64,000 bases of DNA from Gracilimonas sp017641085 (GTDB taxonomy: Bacteria > Bacteroidota > Rhodothermia > Balneolales > Balneolaceae): the NCBI RefSeq assembly GCF_046115515.1, contig NZ_CP175953.1. One strand, 5' to 3'. The stretch's first letter is position 1, and the number at the start of each line of letters is the position of its first letter. This document shows, in pieces, positions 24,776 through 33,370 of the stretch. The position numbers and the translations under genes are program-made. The notes beneath the pieces were generated by a model that was not told the DNA's origin, ran no database searches, and saw nothing but the letters and a program-made list of their open reading frames with translations.

Positions 24776-26008
24776 ATGGCCGCTATAACTGTAAAAAATC
24801 TCTTTAAAATTTTCGGAAAGAACCCTGAAAAGGCTTTCCCCCTGATAGAAGAAGGTAAATCTAAAGATGAAATCCTGAATGAAACAGGAAATACCATCGG
24901 TATTAATAATGCCAGCTTTGAGGTAAAAGAGAAAGAGATGTTTGTGATCATGGGACTTTCCGGAAGTGGAAAGTCTACCGTGCTGCGCTGCCTGAACCGA
25001 CTGATAGAACCCACCAAAGGTCAGGTACTGATTGGCAATGAAGACATTACCGAAGTGGATAAAGACAGGTTGCTGGAAATGCGCCGCAAAAAAATGTCGA
25101 TGGTGTTTCAGAACTTTGGCTTGTTTCCCCATCGCACCGTTTCTGAAAATGTACAATACGGATTGGAAATAAGTGGCATGGATAAAGATCAGCGGAAGAA
25201 GAAAGCTTATGAAGCCATCGAAAAAGTTGGACTGAAAGGATATGAAGAACAAAAGCCGGATGAACTCAGCGGCGGCATGCAGCAGCGTGTTGGGTTAGCA
25301 AGGGCATTAGCTAACGATCCTGAAATCCTGCTGATGGATGAAGCATTTAGTGCCCTTGATCCACTCATTCGTGCCGACATGCAAGACGAGCTGCTGGAAC
25401 TTCAGGCGGAAGTCCACAAAACGGTCGTTTTTATTACACATGACCTAGACGAGGCTCTTAAAATCGGAGACCGGATTGCCATCATGAAAGATGGATACGT
25501 GGTGCAAGTGGGCACACCGGAAGAAATTCTTACCAATCCCGCTGATGATTACGTGAAAGCCTTCGTCCAGAATGTGGATCGCACCAAGATCATTACGGCG
25601 CAGGCCATCATGCGGAAAGCACCTACTGTTCAGGTGCCCAAAGACGGTCCATCGGTAGCCATTCGAAATATGGAGAAAGTGGGGGTTTCAACCACCTATG
25701 TGGTTGATGAAAACCGTCACCTCAAAGGAATTGTCAAGATTGATGACGCGATTAAGCTGAAGGAAGACGGAGTGAAGGATCTCGGGAAAATCATCATTTC
25801 TGACATCGAAGTCTGTGGTCCGGAAACTCCCATCAACCAACTACTGCCCAAAGCCATCGAAGCCAAGTACCCGATTGCGGTTATTGAAGACGACAGCAGC
25901 CTGCTTGGCATTGTTGATCGTGCTACCATTATGGCAGAGCTCAACGAAAATGGCTTAGACACCCAAAAGAAAGAAACCAAAAATAACGAAGAAACTACTA
26001 CATCCTGA
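24776..26008 (+). CDS. proV: Glycine betaine/proline ABC transporter, ATP-binding subunit
   Basis: 410 residues from ATG 24776, preceded by GAAGGA; the TTG at 24761 is unlikely. The N-terminal helix region TVKNLFKIFGKNPEKAF and EGKSKDEILNETG is specific to the ProV/OpuAA family. The Walker A is MGLSGSGKST, the signature LSGGMQQRVGLARAL, and the Walker B LLMDEAF. Two CBS domains (about 280-390) form the ionic-strength or nucleotide sensor known from OpuA. It powers uptake of osmoprotectant. It is the first gene of proVWX, with the permease two bases on. Confidence 0.96.
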   Translation: MAAITVKNLFKIFGKNPEKAFPLIEEGKSKDEILNETGNTIGINNASFEVKEKEMFVIMGLSGSGKSTVLRCLNRLIEPTKGQVLIGNEDITEVDKDRLLEMRRKKMSMVFQNFGLFPHRTVSENVQYGLEISGMDKDQRKKKAYEAIEKVGLKGYEEQKPDELSGGMQQRVGLARALANDPEILLMDEAFSALDPLIRADMQDELLELQAEVHKTVVFITHDLDEALKIGDRIAIMKDGYVVQVGTPEEILTNPADDYVKAFVQNVDRTKIITAQAIMRKAPTVQVPKDGPSVAIRNMEKVGVSTTYVVDENRHLKGIVKIDDAIKLKEDGVKDLGKIIISDIEVCGPETPINQLLPKAIEAKYPIAVIEDDSSLLGIVDRATIMAELNENGLDTQKKETKNNEETTTS

Positions 26009-26010
26009 AT

Positions 26011-26835
26011 ATGTTTGATCTACCTGTTGGAGATGCATTTGAGTTTGCAATCAACTGGCTGACCGATAACCTGAGCGGTTTCTTTGACCTTGTCACCCTG
26101 GTGGTTGACTCTTTTCTGGTCGGGATTGAAAACCTGCTTTTATTTCCCCACCCCATCATAATGATTGTGCTGTTCAGTGCCCTTGCCTGGTATGTATCAG
26201 GAAAGGGAGTTGGGATTTTCACCGTTCTCGGTCTGCTCGTTATTGAGGGAATGGATATGTGGGACGGAACCATGGAGACGCTGGCTTTGATCATCACCGC
26301 GGTGGTTATCGCTTTACTGATTGGTATTCCACTCGGAATCTGGGCTTCTAAAAGTAAGACAGTGGAAAAGGTTGTTCGTCCGATCTTGGATTTTATGCAG
26401 ACCATGCCCGCCTTTGTGTACCTGATTCCGGCTGTTTTATTTTTTGGATTAGGTCAGGTGCCGGGAGTGATTGCTACGCTCATTTTTGCTATGCCACCGG
26501 CTGTGCGACTCACGAATTTGGGAATCCGGCAGGTACCGGAGGAAATCAGGGAAGCAGCCCTGGCTTTTGGCTCCGATTCCAAACAAATGCTTTTGAAAGT
26601 GGAACTGCCCGTTGCCCTTCCCACTATCCTTGCGGGAGTAAACCAAACCATTATGCTGGCTTTATCGATGGTAGTAATCGCTGCCTTGATTGGCGCCGGT
26701 GGATTAGGTCAACCTGTGGTTACAGGCCTCCAGCAGCTGGATATCGGGCTGGGATTTGAAGGCGGTCTGGCTATTGTAATACTGGCTGTGTTTTTGGACA
26801 GAGTCACCCAATCGTTAGGAGCTTCTTCAGGATAA
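26011..26835 (+). CDS. proW: Glycine betaine/proline ABC transporter, permease subunit
   Basis: 274 residues, about 6-7 membrane helices. The binding-protein-dependent transport domain is seen in LIGIPLGIWASKSKTVEK, the EAA-loop-like IREAALAFGSDSKQMLLKVELPVALPTILAGVNQTI, and AALIGAGGLGQPV. It forms the membrane channel through which betaine or proline passes, driven by ProV. It lies two bases after proV and 51 bases before proX, a standard osmoprotectant operon order. Confidence 0.95.
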   Translation: MFDLPVGDAFEFAINWLTDNLSGFFDLVTLVVDSFLVGIENLLLFPHPIIMIVLFSALAWYVSGKGVGIFTVLGLLVIEGMDMWDGTMETLALIITAVVIALLIGIPLGIWASKSKTVEKVVRPILDFMQTMPAFVYLIPAVLFFGLGQVPGVIATLIFAMPPAVRLTNLGIRQVPEEIREAALAFGSDSKQMLLKVELPVALPTILAGVNQTIMLALSMVVIAALIGAGGLGQPVVTGLQQLDIGLGFEGGLAIVILAVFLDRVTQSLGASSG

Positions 26836-26886
26836 GAATTTAAGATATAAACAGAAACAGAACCATAACATCAAACCAAAAGAACC

Positions 26887-27789
26887 ATGAGAACGAATAA
26901 CAGAATATGGAACATGCTATCTAAGCTGGGGATATTCGTCCTGGCTTTTGGACTGATTACCGCGTGTAGTCAAAAATCAGAAAATGAATCAAAAACAGCC
27001 GACTTGGTATATGTAAACTGGGCGGAAGGGATTGCTTACACAAATCTTGCTAAAGTAGTACTGGAAGACAAGATGGGCTATGAGGTTGAAATTACATCAG
27101 CCGGTGTAGGTCCTGCTTACACAGCCGTAGCCAATGGCGATGCCGATGCTTTTATGGAAACCTGGCTGCCCACCCTGCACGCAGATTACGTTGAGCAATA
27201 CCAGGAAGACATCATTGATCTGGGAACCGTTTATGAGGGAACCCAAAGCGGCCTGGTAGTACCAACTTATGTTGAGATCGATAAAATCTCTGAGCTGAAT
27301 GCTGTCAGTGATAAATTCAACGGTGAGATTACCGGAATTGACGCCGGTGCCGGAATCATGAAAACAACCAATGAGGTAATTGAAGACTATAATCTTGATT
27401 ATGAGCTGGTACAATCAAGCGGACCGGCAATGACCTCAGCTTTGAAGAAAGCTTATGAGAATCAAGAACCGATCGTAGTAACCGGCTGGAAACCCCATTG
27501 GATGTTTGGAAGCTTCGACCTCAAGTTTCTTGAGCAAGACGAAGACATGATGAAATGGAAAACCGGAAGTATCCACATTATGGGCCGTAAAGACCTTCAG
27601 GAAGATAAACCGGAACTGGCCACTTTTCTGTCTAACATGCATCTGACCGATGCAGAACTGGCTGACCTAATGGTTCAAATCAATGAATCAGACGAATCAA
27701 ATGAAGTAGTTGCTAAGGAATGGTTAGCCAACAATGAAGAGGTAATAGCTGACTGGATTCCGGAAGGAAATATGGAATCAGAAATGTAA
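26887..27789 (+). CDS. proX: Glycine betaine-binding lipoprotein of the ABC transporter
   Basis: 300 residues with a lipobox at GLITACSQ, so the binding protein is tethered to the cytoplasmic membrane. It has the OpuAC fold: VNWAEGIAYTNLAKVVLED, FMETWLPTLHADY and TGWKPHWMF supply the tryptophans that form the aromatic cage for quaternary amines. EVAKEWLANNEEVIADWIP-like motifs close the protein. The hit is to glycine betaine/proline betaine/choline binders; exact ligand choice cannot be told. A strong terminator ends the operon. Confidence 0.94.
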   Translation: MRTNNRIWNMLSKLGIFVLAFGLITACSQKSENESKTADLVYVNWAEGIAYTNLAKVVLEDKMGYEVEITSAGVGPAYTAVANGDADAFMETWLPTLHADYVEQYQEDIIDLGTVYEGTQSGLVVPTYVEIDKISELNAVSDKFNGEITGIDAGAGIMKTTNEVIEDYNLDYELVQSSGPAMTSALKKAYENQEPIVVTGWKPHWMFGSFDLKFLEQDEDMMKWKTGSIHIMGRKDLQEDKPELATFLSNMHLTDAELADLMVQINESDESNEVVAKEWLANNEEVIADWIPEGNMESEM

Positions 27790-27820
27790 ACAGCACCTGA
27801 TTTCTGAAAACCAAAGAATG

Positions 27821-27853
27821 GGGAAACACAAGCTTTGTGTTTCCCTTTTTTAT
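27821..27853 (+). terminator. Terminator of the proVWX operon
   Basis: An 11-bp stem, GGGAAACACAA (27821-27831) with TTGTGTTTCCC (27835-27845), a 3-base loop and a T run. Confidence 0.95.
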
Positions 27854-29785
27854 TTACTCAATAATTTTAAGAATCTCCTCAACGGCCTCATCCACCGACA
27901 TTGAATCTGTGTCGATAGTTAAAGCTGGATCATCGGATACCTCGTAATCTGCATCATAGCCTGTTAGGCCGGAGATTTCGCCTTCCTGAGCCTTTTTGTA
28001 CAAGCCTTTCGGGTCTCGTTCCTGGGCTGTCTTTGGGTCGCAGGTAATATGAACTTCCCTGAAGTCTCCTTCCGGGAATAATTGCTTAGCTGCTTCCCTG
28101 TCTTTGGAGTACGGAGATACGAATGTGCAAATCACAATATTTCCGTGCTCATAGAATAAACGGGCTACTTCACCAACGCGGCGGATATTCTCGGTTCGGT
28201 CAGCAGCACTAAATCCAAGATCACCATTTAAACCATGGCGAACCTGGTCTCCATCCAGGAGCACCGTTTGCTTACCGTTTTCCCAAAGCTTTCTTTCGAG
28301 CTCCTTGGCAATGGTACTCTTACCGGCTCCCGAAATCCCAGTAAACCACAGTAAACTTGCTTTATGACCGTTTCTCTTTTCCCGTTCTTCCCGGGGAATA
28401 TTCCACGGTTCCCAAACTACATTCGGAGACTTCTGTCGGGTTTGTTTACTTTTAATGCCCGCTTCAGATGTGTCTTTCGGCGACTTCGATTCTGTAGACC
28501 CCGCACGGATCATCCCGGCTCCAATGGTCACGTTGGTCGCAGGATCAATAATGATAAAACTTCCCGTTTTCTGGTTCACCTGGTAAGGATCGTAGAAAAT
28601 AGGCTGACTGGTTTTCAGCTTTACCCGTCCAATTTCATTCAGTCCCAATTTGTTGGCATCTTCGCGGGTCAGAGAATCCACATTCATTCGGTAAAGCAGA
28701 TCTTCCATAAAAACCTGAACCGTTCGGGTGGTGTGCTGCAGAACATATTGCTTATTCAGCTCCATATCCTTCTCGTTCATCCAGCAAATATAGGCCTCAA
28801 ACTCATTGCTGACGGCCGGTACGTTATTCTTCCGAACAATCATATCGCCACGGCTGGTATCAATCTCGTCTTCAATAGTCAACGTTATGGAATCGCCCGG
28901 GTAGGCAATCTCCAGATCTTCGTCCCGGGTCACAATTCTCTTCACTTTGGATGAAAGTCCGGATGGCAATACCGTAATTTCATCGCCCGGACGAACATGG
29001 CCTGAAGCAACTCTTCCGGAAAAGCCCCTGAAGTTCTGATTCGGACGAATTACGTATTGCACCGGAAAACGGAAATCTACAATGTTGTCAGAAGCATCTA
29101 CTTTTACAGTTTCCAGGTGGTGCAATAATGTAGAGCCGTTATACCAATCTGTATTCTCGCTTTTATCAACAACATTATCCCCTTTCAGTGCGGAAATCGG
29201 GATATAGGTGATATCACTGACGTTCAGCTTCTTGGCAAAGCTTCTGAACTCACTTACGATTTCATTGAACACTTTCTCATCATAGCCAACCAAGTCCATT
29301 TTATTAACAGCCACCACCAAGTGAGGGATTCTAAGGAGTGATGAGATAAACGCATGCCGGCGGGATTGAGTCAATAGTCCTTTGGATGCGTCAACCAGGA
29401 TAATTGCCAAATCAGCTGTTGAAGCTCCGGTTACCATATTTCGGGTGTACTGGGTATGACCCGGCGTATCCGCGATAATAAATTTTCTTTTGGGAGTCGC
29501 AAAATAGCGGTAAGCAACATCGATGGTGATTTTTTGCTCTCGCTCAGCTTTCAACCCATCAGTGAGCAGGGCAAGGTTTACATCTTCTTCCCCACTGCTT
29601 TTGCTGGACTTTTCGATGGCCTCCATCTGATCTTCAAAAATGGATTTGGAATCATAAAAAAGCCGCCCGATCAGCGTACTTTTTCCGTCATCCACACTTC
29701 CGGCTGTTGTAAACCGGAGCAGATCCATATCCAGGTATTTATTGTCAGTGTTCGGGTTGTTCGATTTTCCGTTGCTTTCGCTCAT
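27854..29785 (-). CDS. cysNC: Bifunctional sulfate adenylyltransferase subunit 1/APS kinase
   Basis: 643 residues. Residues 15-440 are the CysN GTPase: GSVDDGKSTLIGRLFYDSK (P-loop), DTPGHTQYTRNM (G3) and NKMDLVGY (G4). A linker of about 30 residues joins it to the APS kinase domain, which has LWFTGISGAGKSTIAKELE, LLDGDQVRHGLNGDLGFS and FVSPYSKDRE. CysN with CysD makes APS from ATP and sulfate, driven by GTP, and the kinase part makes PAPS. Fused CysNC proteins are known in many bacteria. It is the last gene of a run SLBB exporter, SLC13, cysQ, cysD, cysNC. Confidence 0.97.
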   Translation of the reverse strand: MSESNGKSNNPNTDNKYLDMDLLRFTTAGSVDDGKSTLIGRLFYDSKSIFEDQMEAIEKSSKSSGEEDVNLALLTDGLKAEREQKITIDVAYRYFATPKRKFIIADTPGHTQYTRNMVTGASTADLAIILVDASKGLLTQSRRHAFISSLLRIPHLVVAVNKMDLVGYDEKVFNEIVSEFRSFAKKLNVSDITYIPISALKGDNVVDKSENTDWYNGSTLLHHLETVKVDASDNIVDFRFPVQYVIRPNQNFRGFSGRVASGHVRPGDEITVLPSGLSSKVKRIVTRDEDLEIAYPGDSITLTIEDEIDTSRGDMIVRKNNVPAVSNEFEAYICWMNEKDMELNKQYVLQHTTRTVQVFMEDLLYRMNVDSLTREDANKLGLNEIGRVKLKTSQPIFYDPYQVNQKTGSFIIIDPATNVTIGAGMIRAGSTESKSPKDTSEAGIKSKQTRQKSPNVVWEPWNIPREEREKRNGHKASLLWFTGISGAGKSTIAKELERKLWENGKQTVLLDGDQVRHGLNGDLGFSAADRTENIRRVGEVARLFYEHGNIVICTFVSPYSKDREAAKQLFPEGDFREVHITCDPKTAQERDPKGLYKKAQEGEISGLTGYDADYEVSDDPALTIDTDSMSVDEAVEEILKIIE

Positions 29786-29838
29786 TTGAGAAATAAAATT
29801 CGTTGTTCAGTATTCTTAGTGGATGGTGTTTGGATGGC

Positions 29839-30747
29839 TTAGAAGTATCCCTGACGTTTTCGGTCTTCCATTGCGGTTTCGCTGCGCTTGTCATCGTGGC
29901 GATTTCCGCGCTCCGTTTGTCGGGCCGAAGCCACTTCCTGTATAATCTCTTCCATGTTTGATGCATCCGATAATACCGCACCGGTACACGTGGCATCCCC
30001 GATAGTTCTGAAGCGTACGGTCTTCGTTTCCAGCTCTTCTTCTTCCATTCGGTTTACAAAATCCGTGTCGGCAAGCCATACTCCACGACGATTAAATACC
30101 TCTCGCTCGTGGGCAAAGTAGAGTTCCGGAATGTCAATCTCTTCCTGGGCAATATACTGCCATACATCCATTTCCGTCCAGTTACTCAACGGAAAGACTC
30201 TGAAGTTTTCGCCCGGATTCTTCCGACCGTTGAACAGATTCCAAAGTTCAGGTCGTTGATTCTTCGGATCCCATTGGCCGAAAACATCCCGGTGGGAGAA
30301 GAACCGCTCTTTTGCCCGAGCTTTTTCTTCATCACGACGTCCACCACCTAAAGCAGCATCCACCTGATATTCTTTCAGAGTATCCAGGAGTGTGGTTGTT
30401 TGAAGGGCATTTCGGCTGGCATCGGGTCCTGTTTCTTCTTCAACCCGTCCTTCATCAATTGATTTTTGCACGCTCCCTACGATCAGTTCCACATCGTACT
30501 TCTCAACAAGTTTGTCTCTGAACTCAATGGTTTCGGGGAAGTTGTGGCCCGTATCAATATGCATTAACGGGAAGGGCACCTTACCCGGATGAAAAGCTTT
30601 CAGAGCCAGGTGAAACATAACGATAGAATCCTTTCCACCGGAGAAAAGCAAGACTGGCCGCTCAAACTGAGCCGCCACTTCTCTCATAACATAAATTCCT
30701 TCGTCTTCCAGTTCTTTAAGATGTGAATGTGATCTTTTTTCACTCAT
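29839..30747 (-). CDS. cysD: Sulfate adenylyltransferase subunit 2
   Basis: 302 residues of the PP-loop ATP pyrophosphatase fold: RPVLLFSGGKDSIVMFHLA, FPLMHIDTGHNFPE, AALGGGRRDEEKARAKER, RVFPLSNWTEMDVWQYIAQE and FRTIGDATCTGAV are standard CysD signatures. It adenylates sulfate to APS; the CysN partner supplies GTP hydrolysis. It is 53 bases ahead of cysNC in the same direction. Confidence 0.97.
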   Translation of the reverse strand: MSEKRSHSHLKELEDEGIYVMREVAAQFERPVLLFSGGKDSIVMFHLALKAFHPGKVPFPLMHIDTGHNFPETIEFRDKLVEKYDVELIVGSVQKSIDEGRVEEETGPDASRNALQTTTLLDTLKEYQVDAALGGGRRDEEKARAKERFFSHRDVFGQWDPKNQRPELWNLFNGRKNPGENFRVFPLSNWTEMDVWQYIAQEEIDIPELYFAHEREVFNRRGVWLADTDFVNRMEEEELETKTVRFRTIGDATCTGAVLSDASNMEEIIQEVASARQTERGNRHDDKRSETAMEDRKRQGYF

Positions 30748-30793
30748 TTTTCTAAAAAAGTATAATGTAAATTTTTCTGATGGTCAGGCTTCC

Positions 30794-31567
30794 TTATAAA
30801 CTCTCAACATCAACATGTTCGTTTAATCCCAATAGAAAATAAGGATTTTTAAGGGATTCTTTGTTGTACACCAATGGCGAGTATTTTTCGCCGTTTTTGG
30901 ATGAATACCGGTAAATGGCATCAGCTGCCGCGGTATCCCATTCCATGGTTGGTCCCAGGCGCGGATATAAATCCGCTTTCCCCTCTGCAACCAGGCAAAA
31001 TTTGATTGAACTTCCGGAAGGAACCTCTTCTATAACCTCTATCCCGATACCGGAAAGCTTTTTAGCAGTTTGGTCATCTCCGTGAGACCGACTCACCACA
31101 ATTCTTGCTTCTCCCGGTTTAGCAAACGAATCGCTTTCCAGCTTTTCGGCTTCTTTGTCTGCTTCTTTCTTAAATGCTCCTATGCTTTGTTCAGCATAGT
31201 ACATGACATCCTTTGCCGGCACATAAACCACGCCAAGAATGGGCTTCCCATCTTCAAGCAAAGCGATGTTAACGGTAAACTCGCCGTTCTTTTTGATGAA
31301 CTCTTTCGTGCCGTCCAGTGGGTCTACCAGCCAAAACCGGTTCCATTCTTTTCTTTGCCGGAAATCAGGAATACCGGATTCTTCTGATATTATTGGGGTT
31401 CCGGGATCAATCTCTTTAAGGGCATCCACGATTATATGATGCGCTGCCAGATCGGCTTTGGTAAGCGGTGAGTCATCGTCTTTAGTGATGACTTCAACAT
31501 CCGTCTGGTAAAACTCTAATATTTTTTTTCCTGCCTCTTCTGCCGTCTTAATGACTTGGTTAAGCAT
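30794..31567 (-). CDS. cysQ: 3'(2'),5'-bisphosphate nucleotidase
   Basis: 257 residues starting MLNQVIKTAEEAGKKILEF. The inositol monophosphatase-like metal site is visible: PIISEESGIPDF, WLVDPLDGTKEFIKKNGEFTVNIAL, and WDTAAADAI near the end. CysQ removes the phosphate from 3'-phosphoadenosine 5'-phosphate (PAP), the product left when PAPS donates its sulfuryl group. It is expected wherever PAPS is used. A TTG one codon upstream is possible. Confidence 0.93.
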   Translation of the reverse strand: MLNQVIKTAEEAGKKILEFYQTDVEVITKDDDSPLTKADLAAHHIIVDALKEIDPGTPIISEESGIPDFRQRKEWNRFWLVDPLDGTKEFIKKNGEFTVNIALLEDGKPILGVVYVPAKDVMYYAEQSIGAFKKEADKEAEKLESDSFAKPGEARIVVSRSHGDDQTAKKLSGIGIEVIEEVPSGSSIKFCLVAEGKADLYPRLGPTMEWDTAAADAIYRYSSKNGEKYSPLVYNKESLKNPYFLLGLNEHVDVESL

Positions 31568-31583
31568 CAACTCTGATTATCTT

Positions 31584-33353
31584 TTAAAAACTCCAAATGT
31601 ATGGTATTAAAGATACGGCTATTGTGGCTACGATCAAATTTAAAGGGAGGCCTATTCTGGCAAAGTCGGTGAATTTATATCCGCCTGGGCCGTACACCAT
31701 CAGGTTGGTCTGATACCCAATAGGCGTTGAGAAACTGGAGGAGGCAGCTATAATCATGACCATCGCAAAAGGCATGAAATCTACCCCCATCGACTGTGCA
31801 AGTGATAAAGCGATTGGAAATATCAACACAGCGGCCGCATTGTTGGTAATCATTTCCGTTAGTAGCCAGGTGGCAAGGTAGGTCAGTAAAAGTGCAAGTG
31901 TGGGATCATTTTCAGCGAAGGATAATAGATTGGTCGCCAATTGTTCGGCTACACCAGTGTATTGCAGAGCGCTTCCAAGACCTAATGCTGAAGCTATCGC
32001 AATCAACACCCGCCAATCCACACTTTCGAGCGCTGTTGTGTACCTGAAGCACTTTGTAACGAGTAAAAGTCCACCAGCAAAAATAGCCGCCTGAAGCATG
32101 CTGAGAATCCCTGTTGCAGCCAGCACAACCATACCTAAGAGGGAAAGCGCAGCCACCCAGGCTTTCTCATAGGTCACCGGAGAAGAATCTTCTATGGAAC
32201 TTACCAGGTAAAAGTCGTTGGCATTTCTATATTTTTGCACAAAATTCGGATGCGCCTCCAGCAACAACACATCACCGCTCTTGAGTGTGATATCCCCGAT
32301 TTTTTCGTTGATGCGCTCCCCACTCCGAGACACCGCCAAAACAACGGCATCATATCGGTCTCTGAAGTTTCCGTCTCTTATGGTTCTCCCCATCAATGGA
32401 TTTGATCTTGAAACCACCGCCTCAATCATCTTGCGCTCATTTCTGGGAGCATTCAATTTAAAAACCTGGTTGGTAGCAGGCTCTAATCCTGTAATCTGTT
32501 GCAGGTCGATAATCGAATCTACGATACCTGTAAAAATTAACCGGTCTTCCCCTCTCAGCTTTTCATAGGGCCCAGGAGCAGGAATTGCCCGACCATTTCG
32601 TTGGATTTCAATCAGGAATAAACCCGGAAGGTTTCTTAAACCGGCATCTTCAATGGTTTTTCCGGACAATGCCGTACTGTCTTTCACAATCATCTCAATG
32701 GTGTACTCTCGGGGATCCTGAAAAGTGTCCATACTGGAGCCCCTTTCCGGCAGCAGTTTATCCCCAAAGATCACAAGGTAGATAAAACCGGCTATTGCGC
32801 AGGGAATTCCAATAAGCGCCGGTTCCAGAATTCCGATTGCACGGGTAGAAGCCTCTTCAATCATCAATCCATTTAGAATCAGGTTGGTACTTGTACCTAT
32901 AAGTGTGCAGGTGCCGCCCAGGATAGCAGCGTAACTTAGCGGGATTAGTATTTTGGACACAGGAATTTGAGAAATTCGGCTCCAGCGTTCCAAGGCGGGT
33001 ATAAATGATGCAACAATAGGTGTGTTATTCAGGAAGGCACTCATCACCATAACCGGACTCATAATCCGTAATTGTGCCGTCTTAACCGTTCGGGCGTTGC
33101 CCATCACTTTTTGCACTATGAAGTGAATGGCACCGGTTTCTTTAAGCCCGGCCGCAACAATATACAATGCCCCTACGGTAAGCATCCCTTCATTAGAAAA
33201 CCCGGAAAGTGCCTGCTCAGCGGGGATAATACCTGAAATAAAGAGAACAGCAAGCCCCCCAAATAAAACGATATCAACTGATACTGTTGTGCTGACTAAT
33301 AGGATTAAACAAATCAGAATTACACACAATACCGCAATTCCTTCAATTGTCAT
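31584..33353 (-). CDS. SLC13-family permease with two RCK_C domains (probable sulfate transporter)
   Basis: 589 residues. Helical bundles flank a hydrophilic centre (about residues 205-385). The N-terminal half has FNN-like SAFLNNTPIVASFIPA, the second half MITNNAAAVLIFPIAL with the DASS sodium/anion signature and SSSFSTPIGYQTNLMVYGPGGY. The centre holds two TrkA-C (RCK_C) domains, LSGKTIEDAGLRNLPGLFLIEIQRNG and LMGRTIRDGNFRDRYDAVVLAVSRSGE. Such SLC13 proteins commonly carry sulfate, and the neighbouring cysQ, cysD and cysNC support this substrate. It is co-directional with cysQ, 13 to 16 bases away. Confidence 0.9.
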   Translation of the reverse strand: MTIEGIAVLCVILICLILLVSTTVSVDIVLFGGLAVLFISGIIPAEQALSGFSNEGMLTVGALYIVAAGLKETGAIHFIVQKVMGNARTVKTAQLRIMSPVMVMSAFLNNTPIVASFIPALERWSRISQIPVSKILIPLSYAAILGGTCTLIGTSTNLILNGLMIEEASTRAIGILEPALIGIPCAIAGFIYLVIFGDKLLPERGSSMDTFQDPREYTIEMIVKDSTALSGKTIEDAGLRNLPGLFLIEIQRNGRAIPAPGPYEKLRGEDRLIFTGIVDSIIDLQQITGLEPATNQVFKLNAPRNERKMIEAVVSRSNPLMGRTIRDGNFRDRYDAVVLAVSRSGERINEKIGDITLKSGDVLLLEAHPNFVQKYRNANDFYLVSSIEDSSPVTYEKAWVAALSLLGMVVLAATGILSMLQAAIFAGGLLLVTKCFRYTTALESVDWRVLIAIASALGLGSALQYTGVAEQLATNLLSFAENDPTLALLLTYLATWLLTEMITNNAAAVLIFPIALSLAQSMGVDFMPFAMVMIIAASSSFSTPIGYQTNLMVYGPGGYKFTDFARIGLPLNLIVATIAVSLIPYIWSF

Positions 33354-33370
33354 ATATAAATACTCATTAA

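Noticed and set aside
28364..28954. A 196-residue open frame antisense to cysNC
   Set aside because: It mirrors the cysNC codons, has no motif and lacks a plausible start context.
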